From the NCBI GenBank assembly GCA_023055425.1, contig JALGPY010000001.1, positions 135,991,368-136,055,367 on the forward strand: a stretch of 64,000 nucleotides of DNA, given 5' to 3'. Positions 34,231-43,831 of this stretch are shown here, in pieces. Made by a program: the position numbers and the translations under genes. A model generated the notes under the pieces. That model saw only the letters and a list, made by a program, of their open reading frames with translations. It ran no database searches and was not told the DNA's origin. Positions within the stretch are counted from its first letter, which is position 1. Every line of letters begins with the position of its first letter. This DNA comes from Linanthus parryae. Its lineage: Eukaryota; Streptophyta; Magnoliopsida; Ericales; Polemoniaceae.

Positions 34231-34448
34231 CAGCGAATAAATCATTGTTAACAGCAATAACAAATAAAATAGAGCGATATAAACAGCTAGAAATATGAAC
34301 TTCTCATTTGGGAGAATTCTTTTATTATAGCATTCTCATATGGGAGAGATAGGATTACAATCCTCTCATATGGGAGAGGAGATTGCGGATATCGTAGCCA
34401 CATGAGACATTAAGCAACGTTATCATAAAACGTATGAAATAAGAGAAG

Positions 34449-37400
34449 TCAAGGATAGTACTTCTTGATCCAGCGCATGTTGACTGAGCTTGGAGTTGAG
34501 GTTGTGCCGTGCAACCTTCGTATGCTGCAGTAGCCGCTATCGAAGACTTCTGTGACTTCGAAGGGTCCTTCCCAATTAGCTGCGAACTTTGGGTGAGTTG
34601 CTTCTCGCATGCAGTGGTCAGATGCGCGCAAGACCAGGTCGCCAACTGCGAAATCCCTTCGCTGGACTGTCTTGTTATAGGCGCGAGCGATTCTTTCCTG
34701 GTACCGCTTGTTAGTCCTTTTGGCTTGTTCTCGCTTTTCTTCCAGCAAGACTAAATCATGATCGCGTTGATTTTCATAGAGTGCATGGAAGGCCAGCCTT
34801 GCCGAATTGACTCTGACCTCCGCAGGTACTACAGCTTCGGCCCCATAACATAGTAGAAATGGCGAGGCCCCTGTAGGTGTCCTTGAAGAAGTTCTGTAGG
34901 CCCACAGAGCTATGTTAAGGGAGTCGGCCCACTTCTTGTGGTCATCTGCGACCATCTTGCTCAGAATTCTCAACAGCGTTTTGTTAGTCGCTTCGGCTTG
35001 TCCGTTTCCCTTTGGATAATAGGGGGTGGAGCATATTTGCCTGATATTGTACTCCGCGAGTTTCGTAGCTACCTGACGATTAACAAAAGGAGTACCGTTA
35101 TCTGAAAGAATAGTATTTGGGATTCCGAACCTGCATACGATGTTTTCCTGGATGAAGTTAACCACAGCCAGCGCGTTTGCCGTCTTCAGTGGTATTGCTT
35201 CTACCCATTTGGTGAACAGCTCGGTTGCGGTGAGAATGAAATGGTTCCCATGTGACGTTGGTCGGATGGGGCCGATGAAGTCCAAAGCCCATGTGTGGAA
35301 TGGCCATGGCGTCCCTAATGCATGTAGATCCACGGCGGGAGCGTGCACTAGGTTCCCTTTGAATTGGCATTCTTGGCAGCGTCGCACCTTGGTGCGGCAA
35401 TCGACTTCCATCGTGGGCCAGAAGTATCCGATTGAGAGGAGTTGTCTGCATAATTTCGCACCTCCCTGGTGTTCCACCTGATGAGAAAGGTCCATGACTT
35501 CTTGTGCTTCCCTGCCGTCTAGGCATCGCAGCAAGTTGCCCTCGTGACCTCTTCGCCAAAGCAGGTTTTCCTGAACCACATATCGAGATGCTTTCCTCTT
35601 CAATTTGTCGGCTTCTTTTCTCGATTCGGGTACGGTGCCCTGGGTAAGGAATTCAAACAATGGCTTCCTCCAATCTGCGTCGTCATCGGTTAGAGCGACG
35701 AGTAGAGAATCTTTGATTAGTGCGCAACTTTCGCACTTCCCTTGTATCAGGGCTGCAGCTGTTGACATGCCTGGCCAATGAATGCCATATCTCTGAGCTT
35801 TCCTGTAGATTGACACCTCGCTGTCTCCGCAAGCGTGTTGGTGAATCTTTTCTAACAGCTGTTGTCCCTCTTGCTCGGAGACACATCGCATGAGTATTCC
35901 TCCAGGACCCTTGTAGTAAAGGGTGTTGTCGTGGATGCAGTATCCTTTCGTGAGTACCCAGCTTTCGCTGCTGGTGCCTTTCGCAATAGCTTGCAAGATT
36001 GCTTTTCGGCAGTCCGCGTCATCCATGTGTTCATCGTCGCACGCATCTTCTGTTAATGCCGACGATGTTCGCACTTCGATGGAAATCCTTGCGGGGCATT
36101 TGTCTATGCTGACCTTAGATCCCAGAGTTGCTAAGGCGTCTGCATGCCTGTTGTCCGCTCGGGGCTTGTGCTCGTATTTCACGTCGCAGAATTGCTGCAT
36201 CAGCTTTTGCACTAGGGTGCGGTATGGCAGGAGGTTGATCTCCTTTAAACCATATTCGCCCGAGGCCTGCTTAACAATCAGTTTGGAATCTCCCATGACT
36301 GTTAAGTTGCTCACTTCCAAAGCTTTCGCCGCACGGAGCCCCGCGATCAGAGCCTCGTATTCCGCCTCGTTGTTAGTGACTGCGAAGTTGAGTTTTGCGG
36401 ACATCTGTATGACTTCCCCGTCCGGCTTTGTCAAGACTATCCCAATGCCTCCACCTTTTCTGGTTGACGAACCGTCGAAGTGGAGGGTCCAATAGGGCAC
36501 GTCGATCGCGTAGATTTCAGGGCCTTCGAGCTCTTCCTCGATCACAGGTTCGTGACTGTTGTCGGGAAACTGTGCCAACAGATCTGCTACCGCCTGCGAC
36601 TTGATCGCTCTTGGTTTCACGCATGTGATATCGTATTGAGAGATGGTCATGTACCATTTCGCCAATCTCCCGCCCGGAGTAGTGTGAGTTAGCAGGTATC
36701 TTATGGGGTCGCTTTTGGTGACCACTACCACTTTGTGCGATGCAAAATAGTGTCTCAACTTCTCTATTACGAAGAATAAAGCAAGGCAATGACGTTCGAT
36801 GTCTGTGTACCTTGATTCAGCAGGCTGCACAATGCGAGAGATGTAATAGATGGGCCTCTCTTGGCCTTCATACACCTGAGCCAAGAGTGCTCCTATAGAT
36901 TTCCTTGTCGATGTAAGGTATAGCAGAAGCGGTGATCCCAGTTGAGGCGCGATCATTATCTTTGGGGATGTGAGTAACTCCTTTAGCTTTTCGAATGCGG
37001 CTTCGTGGTCAGGAGCCCAGTTGTACGCGGCGTCCTTCTTGAGAAGAGTGCTGAAGCATCATGTGATTTCGGCGATTGCTGGGATGAATCTCCGCAGATA
37101 TGACAATTTTCCCAAGAATGTTTTCAAGGTACTTTGGTCGTGAGGTGGCGTCATGCTGGTGATGGCTGACACTTTCGCAGGGTCAGGCTCGATCCCTTGG
37201 CGATGGACTACGCATCCCAAAAACTTCCCCGAAGTCACGCCGAATGCGCATTTCATGGGGTTCATTTTCAGTTGAAAGCTCCTGCATCTGTTGAACACCT
37301 TTCGCAGGTCTGCAAGGTGATCTGCTTCATGCTTGGATTTGACTACCAAGTCATCCACATAGAATTCCACTTCTTTGTGCATCATGTCGTGGAATAGAGC

Positions 37401-38186
37401 CATCATGGCCCGCTGATAGGTTGCGCCTGCGTTCTTAAGACCGAATGGCATTACCGTATAGTTGAATACCCCCACGGGAGTGATGAATGCAGTTTTCCTT
37501 GCATCTTCGGGATCCATCTTGATTTGGTTGTACCCGCTGAAGCCGTCCATGAAACTGAACATGCGATGGCCTGCCGTTGAATCAATGAGCAAATCGATGT
37601 TAGGCAGTGGGAAATCGTCCTTAGGGCAGAAGCGATTAAGATCTCGGAAGTCCACGCAGATGCGGAGCTGTCCGTTCTTCTTCACCACTGGCACGATGTT
37701 GGCCAACCATGTGGGATGGTGATTTGGCTCTATGAACTTGGCGTCTAGGAGTTTGACAATCTCTTGTTTGATCTTCACGTTGAGCTATGGCCTGAAGCTT
37801 CTGGTGCTTTGCTTGACCGGTTTAGACCCTGGGATGATGTCTAAACGGTGCATGGTGATGCTCGTGTCCAGACCCGGCATCTCGTCATATTCCCATGCGA
37901 ACACGTCCTTGTATTCGGTTAGGAGCTGCAGCAGTCCTTGTTCCTCTTCGCTTGTGAGGTCCGCACTCAGGAAGACTGGCCTTTTCTTTTCCTCGTTCGG
38001 GCTGAGGAACACTTCCTTAAGCTCTTGCTTTTGTGGTCTTGGCCTGTCTTCCATGCATTCGGGCGCTTCTTTGAGTTTCTCATCTAGAGTGCCATGTGTT
38101 GGCTCTTCTGTCAGCGCAACTTGCTCGATTTGATTGATTTGCCCAGGGACATCCCCATGCCCGTGTGAGGACGTCCCCGCGCACCT
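34449..38186 (-). pseudogene. Pol of element B: reverse transcriptase, two ribonuclease H domains, integrase (two in-frame stops)
   Basis: The frame continues that of gag-protease. It holds an RT lead-in (EYKDVFAWEYDEMPGLD, about 37920), RT blocks WLANIVPVVKKNGQLRICVD, FMDGFSGYNQIKM and YVDDLVVKS (about 37360-37335), a first ribonuclease H (ESRYTDIERHCLALFFVIEK), a second ribonuclease H (LHFDGSSTRKGGGIG near 36480, NEAEYEALIAGLRAAK, VMGDSKLIV, HADALATLGS), and an integrase with ALDFIGP, LSDNGTPF and GQAEATNK (about 35290-34990). In-frame stops lie at 37787-37785 (TAG) and 37061-37059 (TGA, probably from CGA). All domains are otherwise intact. Two ribonuclease H domains are diagnostic of Tat-type elements. 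Confidence 0.93.
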
Positions 38187-40799
38187 TCATATGCGATAGC
38201 ATTTCTTCCCGTTGGCGTAGAAGCTCTCTATCTCCTTACCCTCGGGGTCATGCTTTGCGATCCTCTTCAGAGTGTACACATTCTTGCGGTGATATGCGAT
38301 GCGCGGCGCCTCTTCGTGAGTAGGCGGCTTTTCCTTGGCATCTCCCCTTGTCACCATCACGCCTGCAGGTGACTGGTCCTTGATGTCCTCCCAGAGAGGT
38401 AAAGGAGTAGGGTTGAATGGTCCGGGTGTTTGCTCGTCCGCCATCTCGGTGAACCACACCGCCTCGCTGAGATGTGCTTCGTCCAAGTTGAACGGGTTAG
38501 TTGAGGCCGGTATCTCGACAATCCTGTCGTTCCAGATAGCTTTCATCACCTGGTGAGCCGTCGAAGGGATCGCGTCAAAGCGATGAATCCAGGCCCGACC
38601 TATGATCACGTGGTATGTGGTGTTCGCGTCTATGACATAGAACTTCGCCGAGCACTTGATTTTGCCGATCTGAACGCCCAGGCGGATCCATCCGATCGTC
38701 ATTCTAGAATCGCTTCCGAATCCCACCAGCGGGGATGGACGCTTGACTACCTTGTGCTCGGGGATCCCTGCTAGCTTCAGTGTGTGGAGTGGAACAACAT
38801 TGACCGCTGCTCCTCCATCGACGAATGCTCGCTTGAATTCGACGCCGTTGATGATGGCGGTCACGTACAGGGGCCTCTGGTGGCTCGCATCTGTCTTCTT
38901 GTCGCTGGCAGAAAAGGTCATAATCTTTTCTGTGGAACGGGACGCCCTGACGACTTTCCCGTTGGAGACCACGAGGTCCTCCTCGTAGTCCTCTGCTATC
39001 CTTAAGATTGCTTTCGTCATGTCCGCTCGACATCTTTCGGAGAAGTTCATCTCGTTGAAGAATTTGTCGAAGCCGTGCGACCCTTTCATGCGGTCGGCAC
39101 GCTCATCTTCCGTGTCCATGCTGTAGTCTTCATCTTCATGGACTTCAGCAATGATGGGCAGACCATCTTCTGCGACTTCTTCCAAGTCCACTATCGAGAT
39201 CATGGCGACCTCTTTGCCCTTTGAGCCCGAATCTGTATGGGCAGGCAGCGGGTTGTTGCGCACATCCTTCCGGTGGTCGCTGACGATGAGTTCGCCGTTC
39301 TTCATCTTCTGATCGAACGCGAATCTGAGCTTCTTGCACTCGGCTGTGGGGTGCATGACCTTGCCGTGGTATTCGCACCACTTAGGGTCCCTCGTCATCT
39401 CCTTGGAGGGTGCTTTCTCGAGCGGTGGCAGGACGCCGTCCTTACGCCACTGTCTGCAGAGATCGCTCGCTTCCTCCACCGAGCATGGCAGAGGTGGTGC
39501 ATCGAAGTTTGTAACCTTTGCTTGCTTCTGGGGCGAAACTGTGTTGACCTCAGCTTCGCGTCCCCGCTTGTAGCCAAATCTGCCGATCTTGTAGGTGGTG
39601 CCGCTCGCAGGTCGTTCTGGAGCGCTCTTCTTTCTCTGTCTCTCGACAATGGGCTCGATGTTCATCGTGCATTCGATGAGCTTTGAAAACGTAGGTGTTT
39701 GCAAATTGATCAGCATGCTTTTGTATTCGTCTCGCATGCACTGCAAGCATATCTCTACGAGCCGGCTTTCGAGCATTGGATCCTTGCACTCCAAGGATTT
39801 CGCTCTGAATTTCTTGATGAAAGTGATTCCATCTTCCTCGCGTTTCTGATACATCCGCGAGAGATGGATCATCGTCACCTTTTCTTCCATCTGGAAGAAC
39901 TTGGTATAGAACTTCTGGACCATGTCGTCCCAAGTTTTCACAGATCCGGCCTCCAATGTTCGGTACCATTTGTATGCTACATTCCCAAGAGTTTTTGGGA
40001 ATTCTCGCATCAGCAGCTTGGGATCAGCTCCGTATGGACCCATGACATCGATGAAACGCATGACATGCTCATGAGCGTTTCCATTGACGTCCTCGAACTT
40101 GTCCCATTTAGGAGCCTTGTACCCCGCCGGGTTAGGCATGAGATAGATCTCTCGTGGGATGGGTGGATCGTTGTCTAGCTTCGGGATGATGGTATCCGCG
40201 AACGACTGATGAGCCAAGATGGAGTCCACGCGCTTCTGCAAAGACGTCATGCATTCTGGAATGCTTCCCTCGGTAGTTGGCGGAGGGGTTGCCGTAGGCG
40301 GTGGCGACACATATGCCGCCGGAGGATTGGGAGTGTATTGACTACCCGCGTTTCCCCAGATTGTCGCTGGTGGAGGCAGAGTGTACTGCAGAGCTGGGTT
40401 GGACGCCAAAGCCGGGGGCTGAGAGGCGTGAGCAGCAGGGGGCAGCATTTGTGCCGTTGACCCTTGGACCGAAGGCAGCTGCGCGGCCGACGGTGGAGTT
40501 TGCAGATGAGGGTTGGGAGGCGTGGCCGACACTCCCAATCCTGGAGCGGTAGGGGTTCCTCCTCCCCGAGGGATAGCGGTGGCAGGTGGAGGATTTGGCG
40601 CAAGAGTGCCCAGAACGGCCAAGATCCTTTCTAACTGCGCGGATTGAGACTTGAGAGCTTTTGCCTGACTTTGGACAGTGGCGTCCAAAGACTCTAAAGT
40701 TGGCGCCTCGCCGGGAGTCGTCGGAGTACGGCGAGCCTCGTCTCCCGAGGGAGTTTCGGTGGAAGGAGATCGGTTGCTGACATCGTCCTCCTGAGACAT
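38187..40799 (-). CDS. Gag-protease of element B
   Basis: This 870-residue open frame starts MSQEDDVSN just inside the primer-binding site. The N-terminus (about 60-185) is proline- and alanine-rich. The gag core has VKTWDDMVQKFYTKFF (near 288) and MYQKREEDGITFIKKFRAKS. A histidine/cysteine cluster WCEYHG-HPTAECKKL (near 473) stands in for a zinc knuckle. An aspartic protease lies near 640-770, with the active-site block FVDGGAAVNVVPLHTLKLAG (near 658) and a later HVIIGRAWIHRFDA. Gag forms the particle and the protease cleaves the polyprotein. The TGA at 38189-38187 separates it from pol in the same frame. Readthrough, removal of the stop by splicing (as reported for Ogre elements) or a mutation could each explain it. 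Confidence 0.92.
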   Translation of the reverse strand: MSQEDDVSNRSPSTETPSGDEARRTPTTPGEAPTLESLDATVQSQAKALKSQSAQLERILAVLGTLAPNPPPATAIPRGGGTPTAPGLGVSATPPNPHLQTPPSAAQLPSVQGSTAQMLPPAAHASQPPALASNPALQYTLPPPATIWGNAGSQYTPNPPAAYVSPPPTATPPPTTEGSIPECMTSLQKRVDSILAHQSFADTIIPKLDNDPPIPREIYLMPNPAGYKAPKWDKFEDVNGNAHEHVMRFIDVMGPYGADPKLLMREFPKTLGNVAYKWYRTLEAGSVKTWDDMVQKFYTKFFQMEEKVTMIHLSRMYQKREEDGITFIKKFRAKSLECKDPMLESRLVEICLQCMRDEYKSMLINLQTPTFSKLIECTMNIEPIVERQRKKSAPERPASGTTYKIGRFGYKRGREAEVNTVSPQKQAKVTNFDAPPLPCSVEEASDLCRQWRKDGVLPPLEKAPSKEMTRDPKWCEYHGKVMHPTAECKKLRFAFDQKMKNGELIVSDHRKDVRNNPLPAHTDSGSKGKEVAMISIVDLEEVAEDGLPIIAEVHEDEDYSMDTEDERADRMKGSHGFDKFFNEMNFSERCRADMTKAILRIAEDYEEDLVVSNGKVVRASRSTEKIMTFSASDKKTDASHQRPLYVTAIINGVEFKRAFVDGGAAVNVVPLHTLKLAGIPEHKVVKRPSPLVGFGSDSRMTIGWIRLGVQIGKIKCSAKFYVIDANTTYHVIIGRAWIHRFDAIPSTAHQVMKAIWNDRIVEIPASTNPFNLDEAHLSEAVWFTEMADEQTPGPFNPTPLPLWEDIKDQSPAGVMVTRGDAKEKPPTHEEAPRIAYHRKNVYTLKRIAKHDPEGKEIESFYANGKKCYRI

Positions 40800-40819
40800 G
40801 GTTGCTTTTGCTGGTAAGT

Positions 40820-40837
40820 TTCACGTCGGGTTCACCA
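40820..40837 (-). promoter_or_regulatory. Primer-binding site, complementary to tRNA-Trp
   Basis: On the minus strand TGGTGAACCCGACGTGAA starts three bases inside the 5' LTR. It is the complement of the last 18 bases of plant tRNA-Trp(CCA) as I recall that sequence, including the CCA tail. The position and spacing are as expected for minus-strand priming. Confidence 0.85.
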
Positions 40838-40840
40838 AAA

Positions 40841-41466
40841 TGTGCACAAGAGATTCCGGCAGGGAGACCTCCGTGTACACCGTACGTAGTGGATCAGGGA
40901 TCGCACAGGAAGAATAGGGGTGTGTGTAGGGAGAGAGTAAGTCAGTAGTAATGTCTGAGAGAGAGACAGAGGTTTGGCAGAGCTTCCGCGTATGGCAGTG
41001 TGTCCTCCTTTGTATGGAAAGGTTAACGATATATATATACTGGAGAACGTGACCGTTGTAGTGTGGTTAATGCGCCCATTAATGGCGGCTTAATTAGCTT
41101 AACCATAACGGCACGTTCGTCCGAGTATATAGGAACCGTTAGAGCACGTGGTGCGCGAGTACCGGAACCGTTACGAGGTTGACCGGGTTTGACCGGATTG
41201 ACCGGGTTTATGGAGCTCGTGCCATAAATCTCTCAAAACAGTTACTAAAGGTCGCGCGCGGGCTTGGCTCGCACGCGACAGGGCTTACTCTAGCCTCCAA
41301 ACCACAAAGTCCCTACAAGTCCCGTGCAGTGGTATGCGAGGGCTCTGTCTCGCAGCCCCCACATGGATCAGCTCGGCTGGTGATCCTGTGTGTATGGAGC
41401 ACAATATGGTGTGCTGGATGGCCGCCACGTGGCCGAGATCTGCCATGTCATAAAGCAGTATCTACA
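40841..41466 (-). repeat. 5' LTR of element B
   Basis: This is the partner of 25730-26355: 626 bp, with 2 differences by eye. It starts TGTAGATACTGC at 41466 and ends TTGTGCACA at 40841 on the minus strand. GACCC follows on the plus strand as target-site duplication. Confidence 0.97.
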
Positions 41467-41521
41467 GACCCCTAAAGTCAAATGGAAAGATTGTGCCGAA
41501 AAACGTCAAGTATTTCTTAGA

Positions 41522-41770
41522 TACTTCCTCCGGTACATCTAATTCTTCATGTTTTAACTTTTATCACTATTCAAAGGCCGGTGATTGATCGTTAAAATGA
41601 TGCAAGAATTTGATGTTTTTTTGTGATGCTTTTAAGTAAAGTTTACTCTAAGACACCATGAAGAGATCACCAAAAAATTATCGTTTCACTATCCAAATTA
41701 CCAAGTCAAAGTGACATGATAAAGGGTGAAAAAGTTAAAATATGAAGAATCTGGTGAAAGGGAGAAAGTT
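41522..41770. mobile_element. Diverged Stowaway-like MITE
   Basis: The ends TACTTCCTCCGG and the reverse complement of GGTGAAAGGGAGAAAGT match imperfectly, and a second matching block (ATTCTTCAT) follows at the same distance. The interior shares the CACTATTCA and AAGTCAAAGTGAC pattern with the MITEs at 11403 and 63514. Boundaries are approximate and the TA duplication is not clear on the right. Confidence 0.6.
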
Positions 41771-42056
41771 CCAATTATTATGAACACATTTATTAAAAGT
41801 AGAGGCTTAGCTGCAATGAAGAATGAAAAACTTGGAAAATGAAATAACAACTTGCAAGTTGTTTTTGAAAAGAAAAAAATAGTACTTAATAGTGAGGCAT
41901 AGTTTGCATTATATTTACCCAATGTAGTATTTTATTACTATGCTTTTCTAAATGTATCGTATGTTGTCATCATGTGCACAAGATATAAATTATTTCTAAA
42001 ATATTAATTTTTTATTTGTAGTTATTACTACTTCATGCATCGCACGGGTTAGATCA

Positions 42057-43455
42057 TGTCCTAAACATTCCGTTGGTAATTTACTGAAAATCAAATCATA
42101 AAATAAACATTATCTTTAGTTCTAAAAACTTGTCAAATTTGCCTTTCCAAGTCTCTTTTAAGTTATGAAAATATAATCATAAGCATACACTTACCAAAAC
42201 TGCTAAGGAGTTACTCATAGTCTACTTAACCGTAGATTTACTACCCAAACTTTAAATGGTGCAGTCACGATATCATACTTTCAAAAACCTTGCAAACCAG
42301 TACTCGAAGCTAATAGCCGTTAAATTTTTGGACATAATTAGACACGTGGCTTGCACGTGACTTCTAAGTGTGGATATTTTGAACTTTAAACATAACCCAA
42401 GAGGTGAAAATTGAAATAAACGTTCATCGCTCCGTTCTTCCTCATCGTCGTCTCCTTCTTCGTGTAGTGCTTCGAACACAGTCGATGCCTCCACCGTCTT
42501 GAAGCTTTCACGTCGCGTTTCCTGTTTGCAAACACCACCACCTGGGATATGATTCGTACGTCGCCTTCGTATAATGGTTCGAGCAGAGTCATCATTTCTA
42601 GCCATGGAGGAAAGTGGTTGAGCCTAAACATGGAGTCACTCCCTCCATCCATCAACAGTTTGTTGAACACATCCTTTCTTGAATCTTCAATCCTTCAGCC
42701 TTTAGCTCAAGAGCCTCACATGTCATCCTCTTCACCGAAAATAAATATTCCTCCATAACACATCTGCAACAAAAAAAAAAACTCGCTAATCAAATCTGGT
42801 TTTTGAAATTGCACAATAAAGAAAGATTGAATCTTTAGTTCAACAGGGAAGAAACATGGGGCATTTTTTTTTTCTTCCCACTTCTTACCGAAGGATTTTT
42901 GGGTTTTGGCAGAAGATGGAAGTGAATCTCTGGTAATTGAATTCGACTTAAAGAGAAATTACTCTACACAACCAATATCACCATTGATTCCGATTACTCT
43001 GTTGCTATAGCCATATGGGTCAAGAGGCCATGTCTTTTATTTCTCATAGAGGGCGAGAAAAAAAATTAATAGCATAATGTTCCAATATGGTGATGAATTC
43101 AGTTAGGACGCCATGGTTGATGACTTTGAAGAATCCAAACTCTTCACAGGCCTTTACAAGAAGGAGCTTTACGAGAATCGTTGTCGGTAGAAGCTTCAAG
43201 ACGACGCATGCGTCGACTCTGTTTGAAACCATTACACGAAGAAGAAGACGACGATGAGGAAGAAGGCGAGGGATGAATTTTACCATTGTTTCAATTTCCA
43301 CCTCTTGGGTTATGTTAAAAGTCCATAATAACCCGACTTAAAAGTCACATGCAAGCCACGTCCAAAAACTTAAACGGCCATTAGTTTCGGGTACCGGTTG
43401 CAAGGTTTTTGAAAGTATAGTACCGTCGCTGCACTATTTTGAAGTTTGGGTCCAA
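42057..43455. mobile_element. Mutator-like element with long inverted repeats carrying gibberellin 2-oxidase pieces (right copy)
   Basis: A region of roughly 180-220 bp on the left (about 42242-42420) recurs inverted on the right (about 43285-43455). Examples are CACCTCTTGGGTTATGTTAA, CAAGCCACGT and GGTTTTTGAAAGTAT on the right against their complements on the left. Between them lie pieces of a dioxygenase gene. Long terminal repeats enclosing a host gene fragment describe a Pack-MULE. Similarity to the left copy begins 185 bp outside the recognisable repeat (at 42057), and I could not find a 9-bp duplication, so the true ends are unsettled. Confidence 0.75.
42440..43290 (-). pseudogene. Captured gibberellin 2-oxidase gene fragment (right copy)
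   Basis: On the minus strand, exon 1 reads LLVKACEEFGFFKVINHGVL and EFITILEHYAINFFSRPL (about 43165-43050), then degrades. The intron ends TTGCAG (about 42768). Exon 2 gives VKRMTCEALELKAEGLKIQ in one frame and NKLLMDGGSDSMFRLNHFPP in another, a frameshift between them. These are the N-terminal dioxygenase region and the start of the catalytic half of a gibberellin 2-oxidase. The iron-binding HXD and the second histidine are missing. It is non-functional, but could yield antisense or small RNA against the parent gene if transcribed. Confidence 0.8.
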
Positions 43456-43831
43456 TTTAGCCAAAATACTTGTATAATTCATAGTCCTCAAACTTATCGA
43501 ATTTGTCTTTGCCTTCCCAAAGCCAATTTCAACAGATGATACTCAACTTCGCCTTCTACCTGGCACAAACACACCTCCTTTTGTTCTCCTTTTCCGCATA
43601 ATAATACAAAGAATCGAAGCAGACCTCCATTAACAGCCACGTTCGTCTCTCCCAGTGCGCCGAATCGGACTATATTTCCATCCCTGGGACGCGCGGACTC
43701 CACTTCAATGGAGTGATTCTCTTGTTGTTTGCTCTGTCCGATCCGATCGTCAAAACCCTAGAATGCTCGTTGATTACTCAGAGAATCGAATTGGGTAATC
43801 TGAATTGCGTAACTAGATACCGATCGAATTG
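43456..43831 (+). promoter_or_regulatory. Proximal upstream region / 5' UTR of the PX-domain gene
   Basis: About 375 bp separate the transposon's right repeat from the ATG. The sequence is less AT-rich than its surroundings towards the ATG (CGCGCGGACTCC, GATCCGATCG), as is common for 5' untranslated regions. I see no clear TATA box. The promoter must therefore be TATA-less within this stretch or extend into the transposon. Confidence 0.45.

Larger units (their letters stand above)
25730..41466 (-). mobile_element. Complete Tat-type Ty3/gypsy retrotransposon B (15.7 kb) with antisense gene
   Basis: The 15,737-bp element is bounded by 626-bp LTRs that differ at only 2 positions, and is flanked by GACCC on both sides (25725-25729 and 41467-41471). 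Transcribed on the minus strand, it has the 5' LTR, a tRNA-Trp primer-binding site, gag-protease, reverse transcriptase, ribonuclease H, a second ribonuclease H, integrase, a palindrome-rich tandem array, an opposite-strand spliced gene, a polypurine tract and the 3' LTR. The order with integrase last marks Ty3/gypsy. The second (archaeal-type) ribonuclease H and the extra antisense ORF mark the Tat lineage. Pol carries in-frame stops, so this copy probably cannot move by itself although it inserted recently. Confidence 0.97.

Noticed and set aside
37785..38054. Separate small protein just upstream of the reverse transcriptase
   Set aside because: It is the N-terminal lead-in of pol (EYKDVFAWEYDEMPGLD), in the same frame and cut off by a stop codon.
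41179..41475. 98-codon frame over the 5' LTR of element B
   Set aside because: It is the same LTR frame as above, ending just past the LTR/flank junction. It is not a gene.
42273..42605. 110-codon minus-strand frame in the oxidase-carrying element
   Set aside because: It is out of frame with the dioxygenase homology and is not supported as an independent protein.
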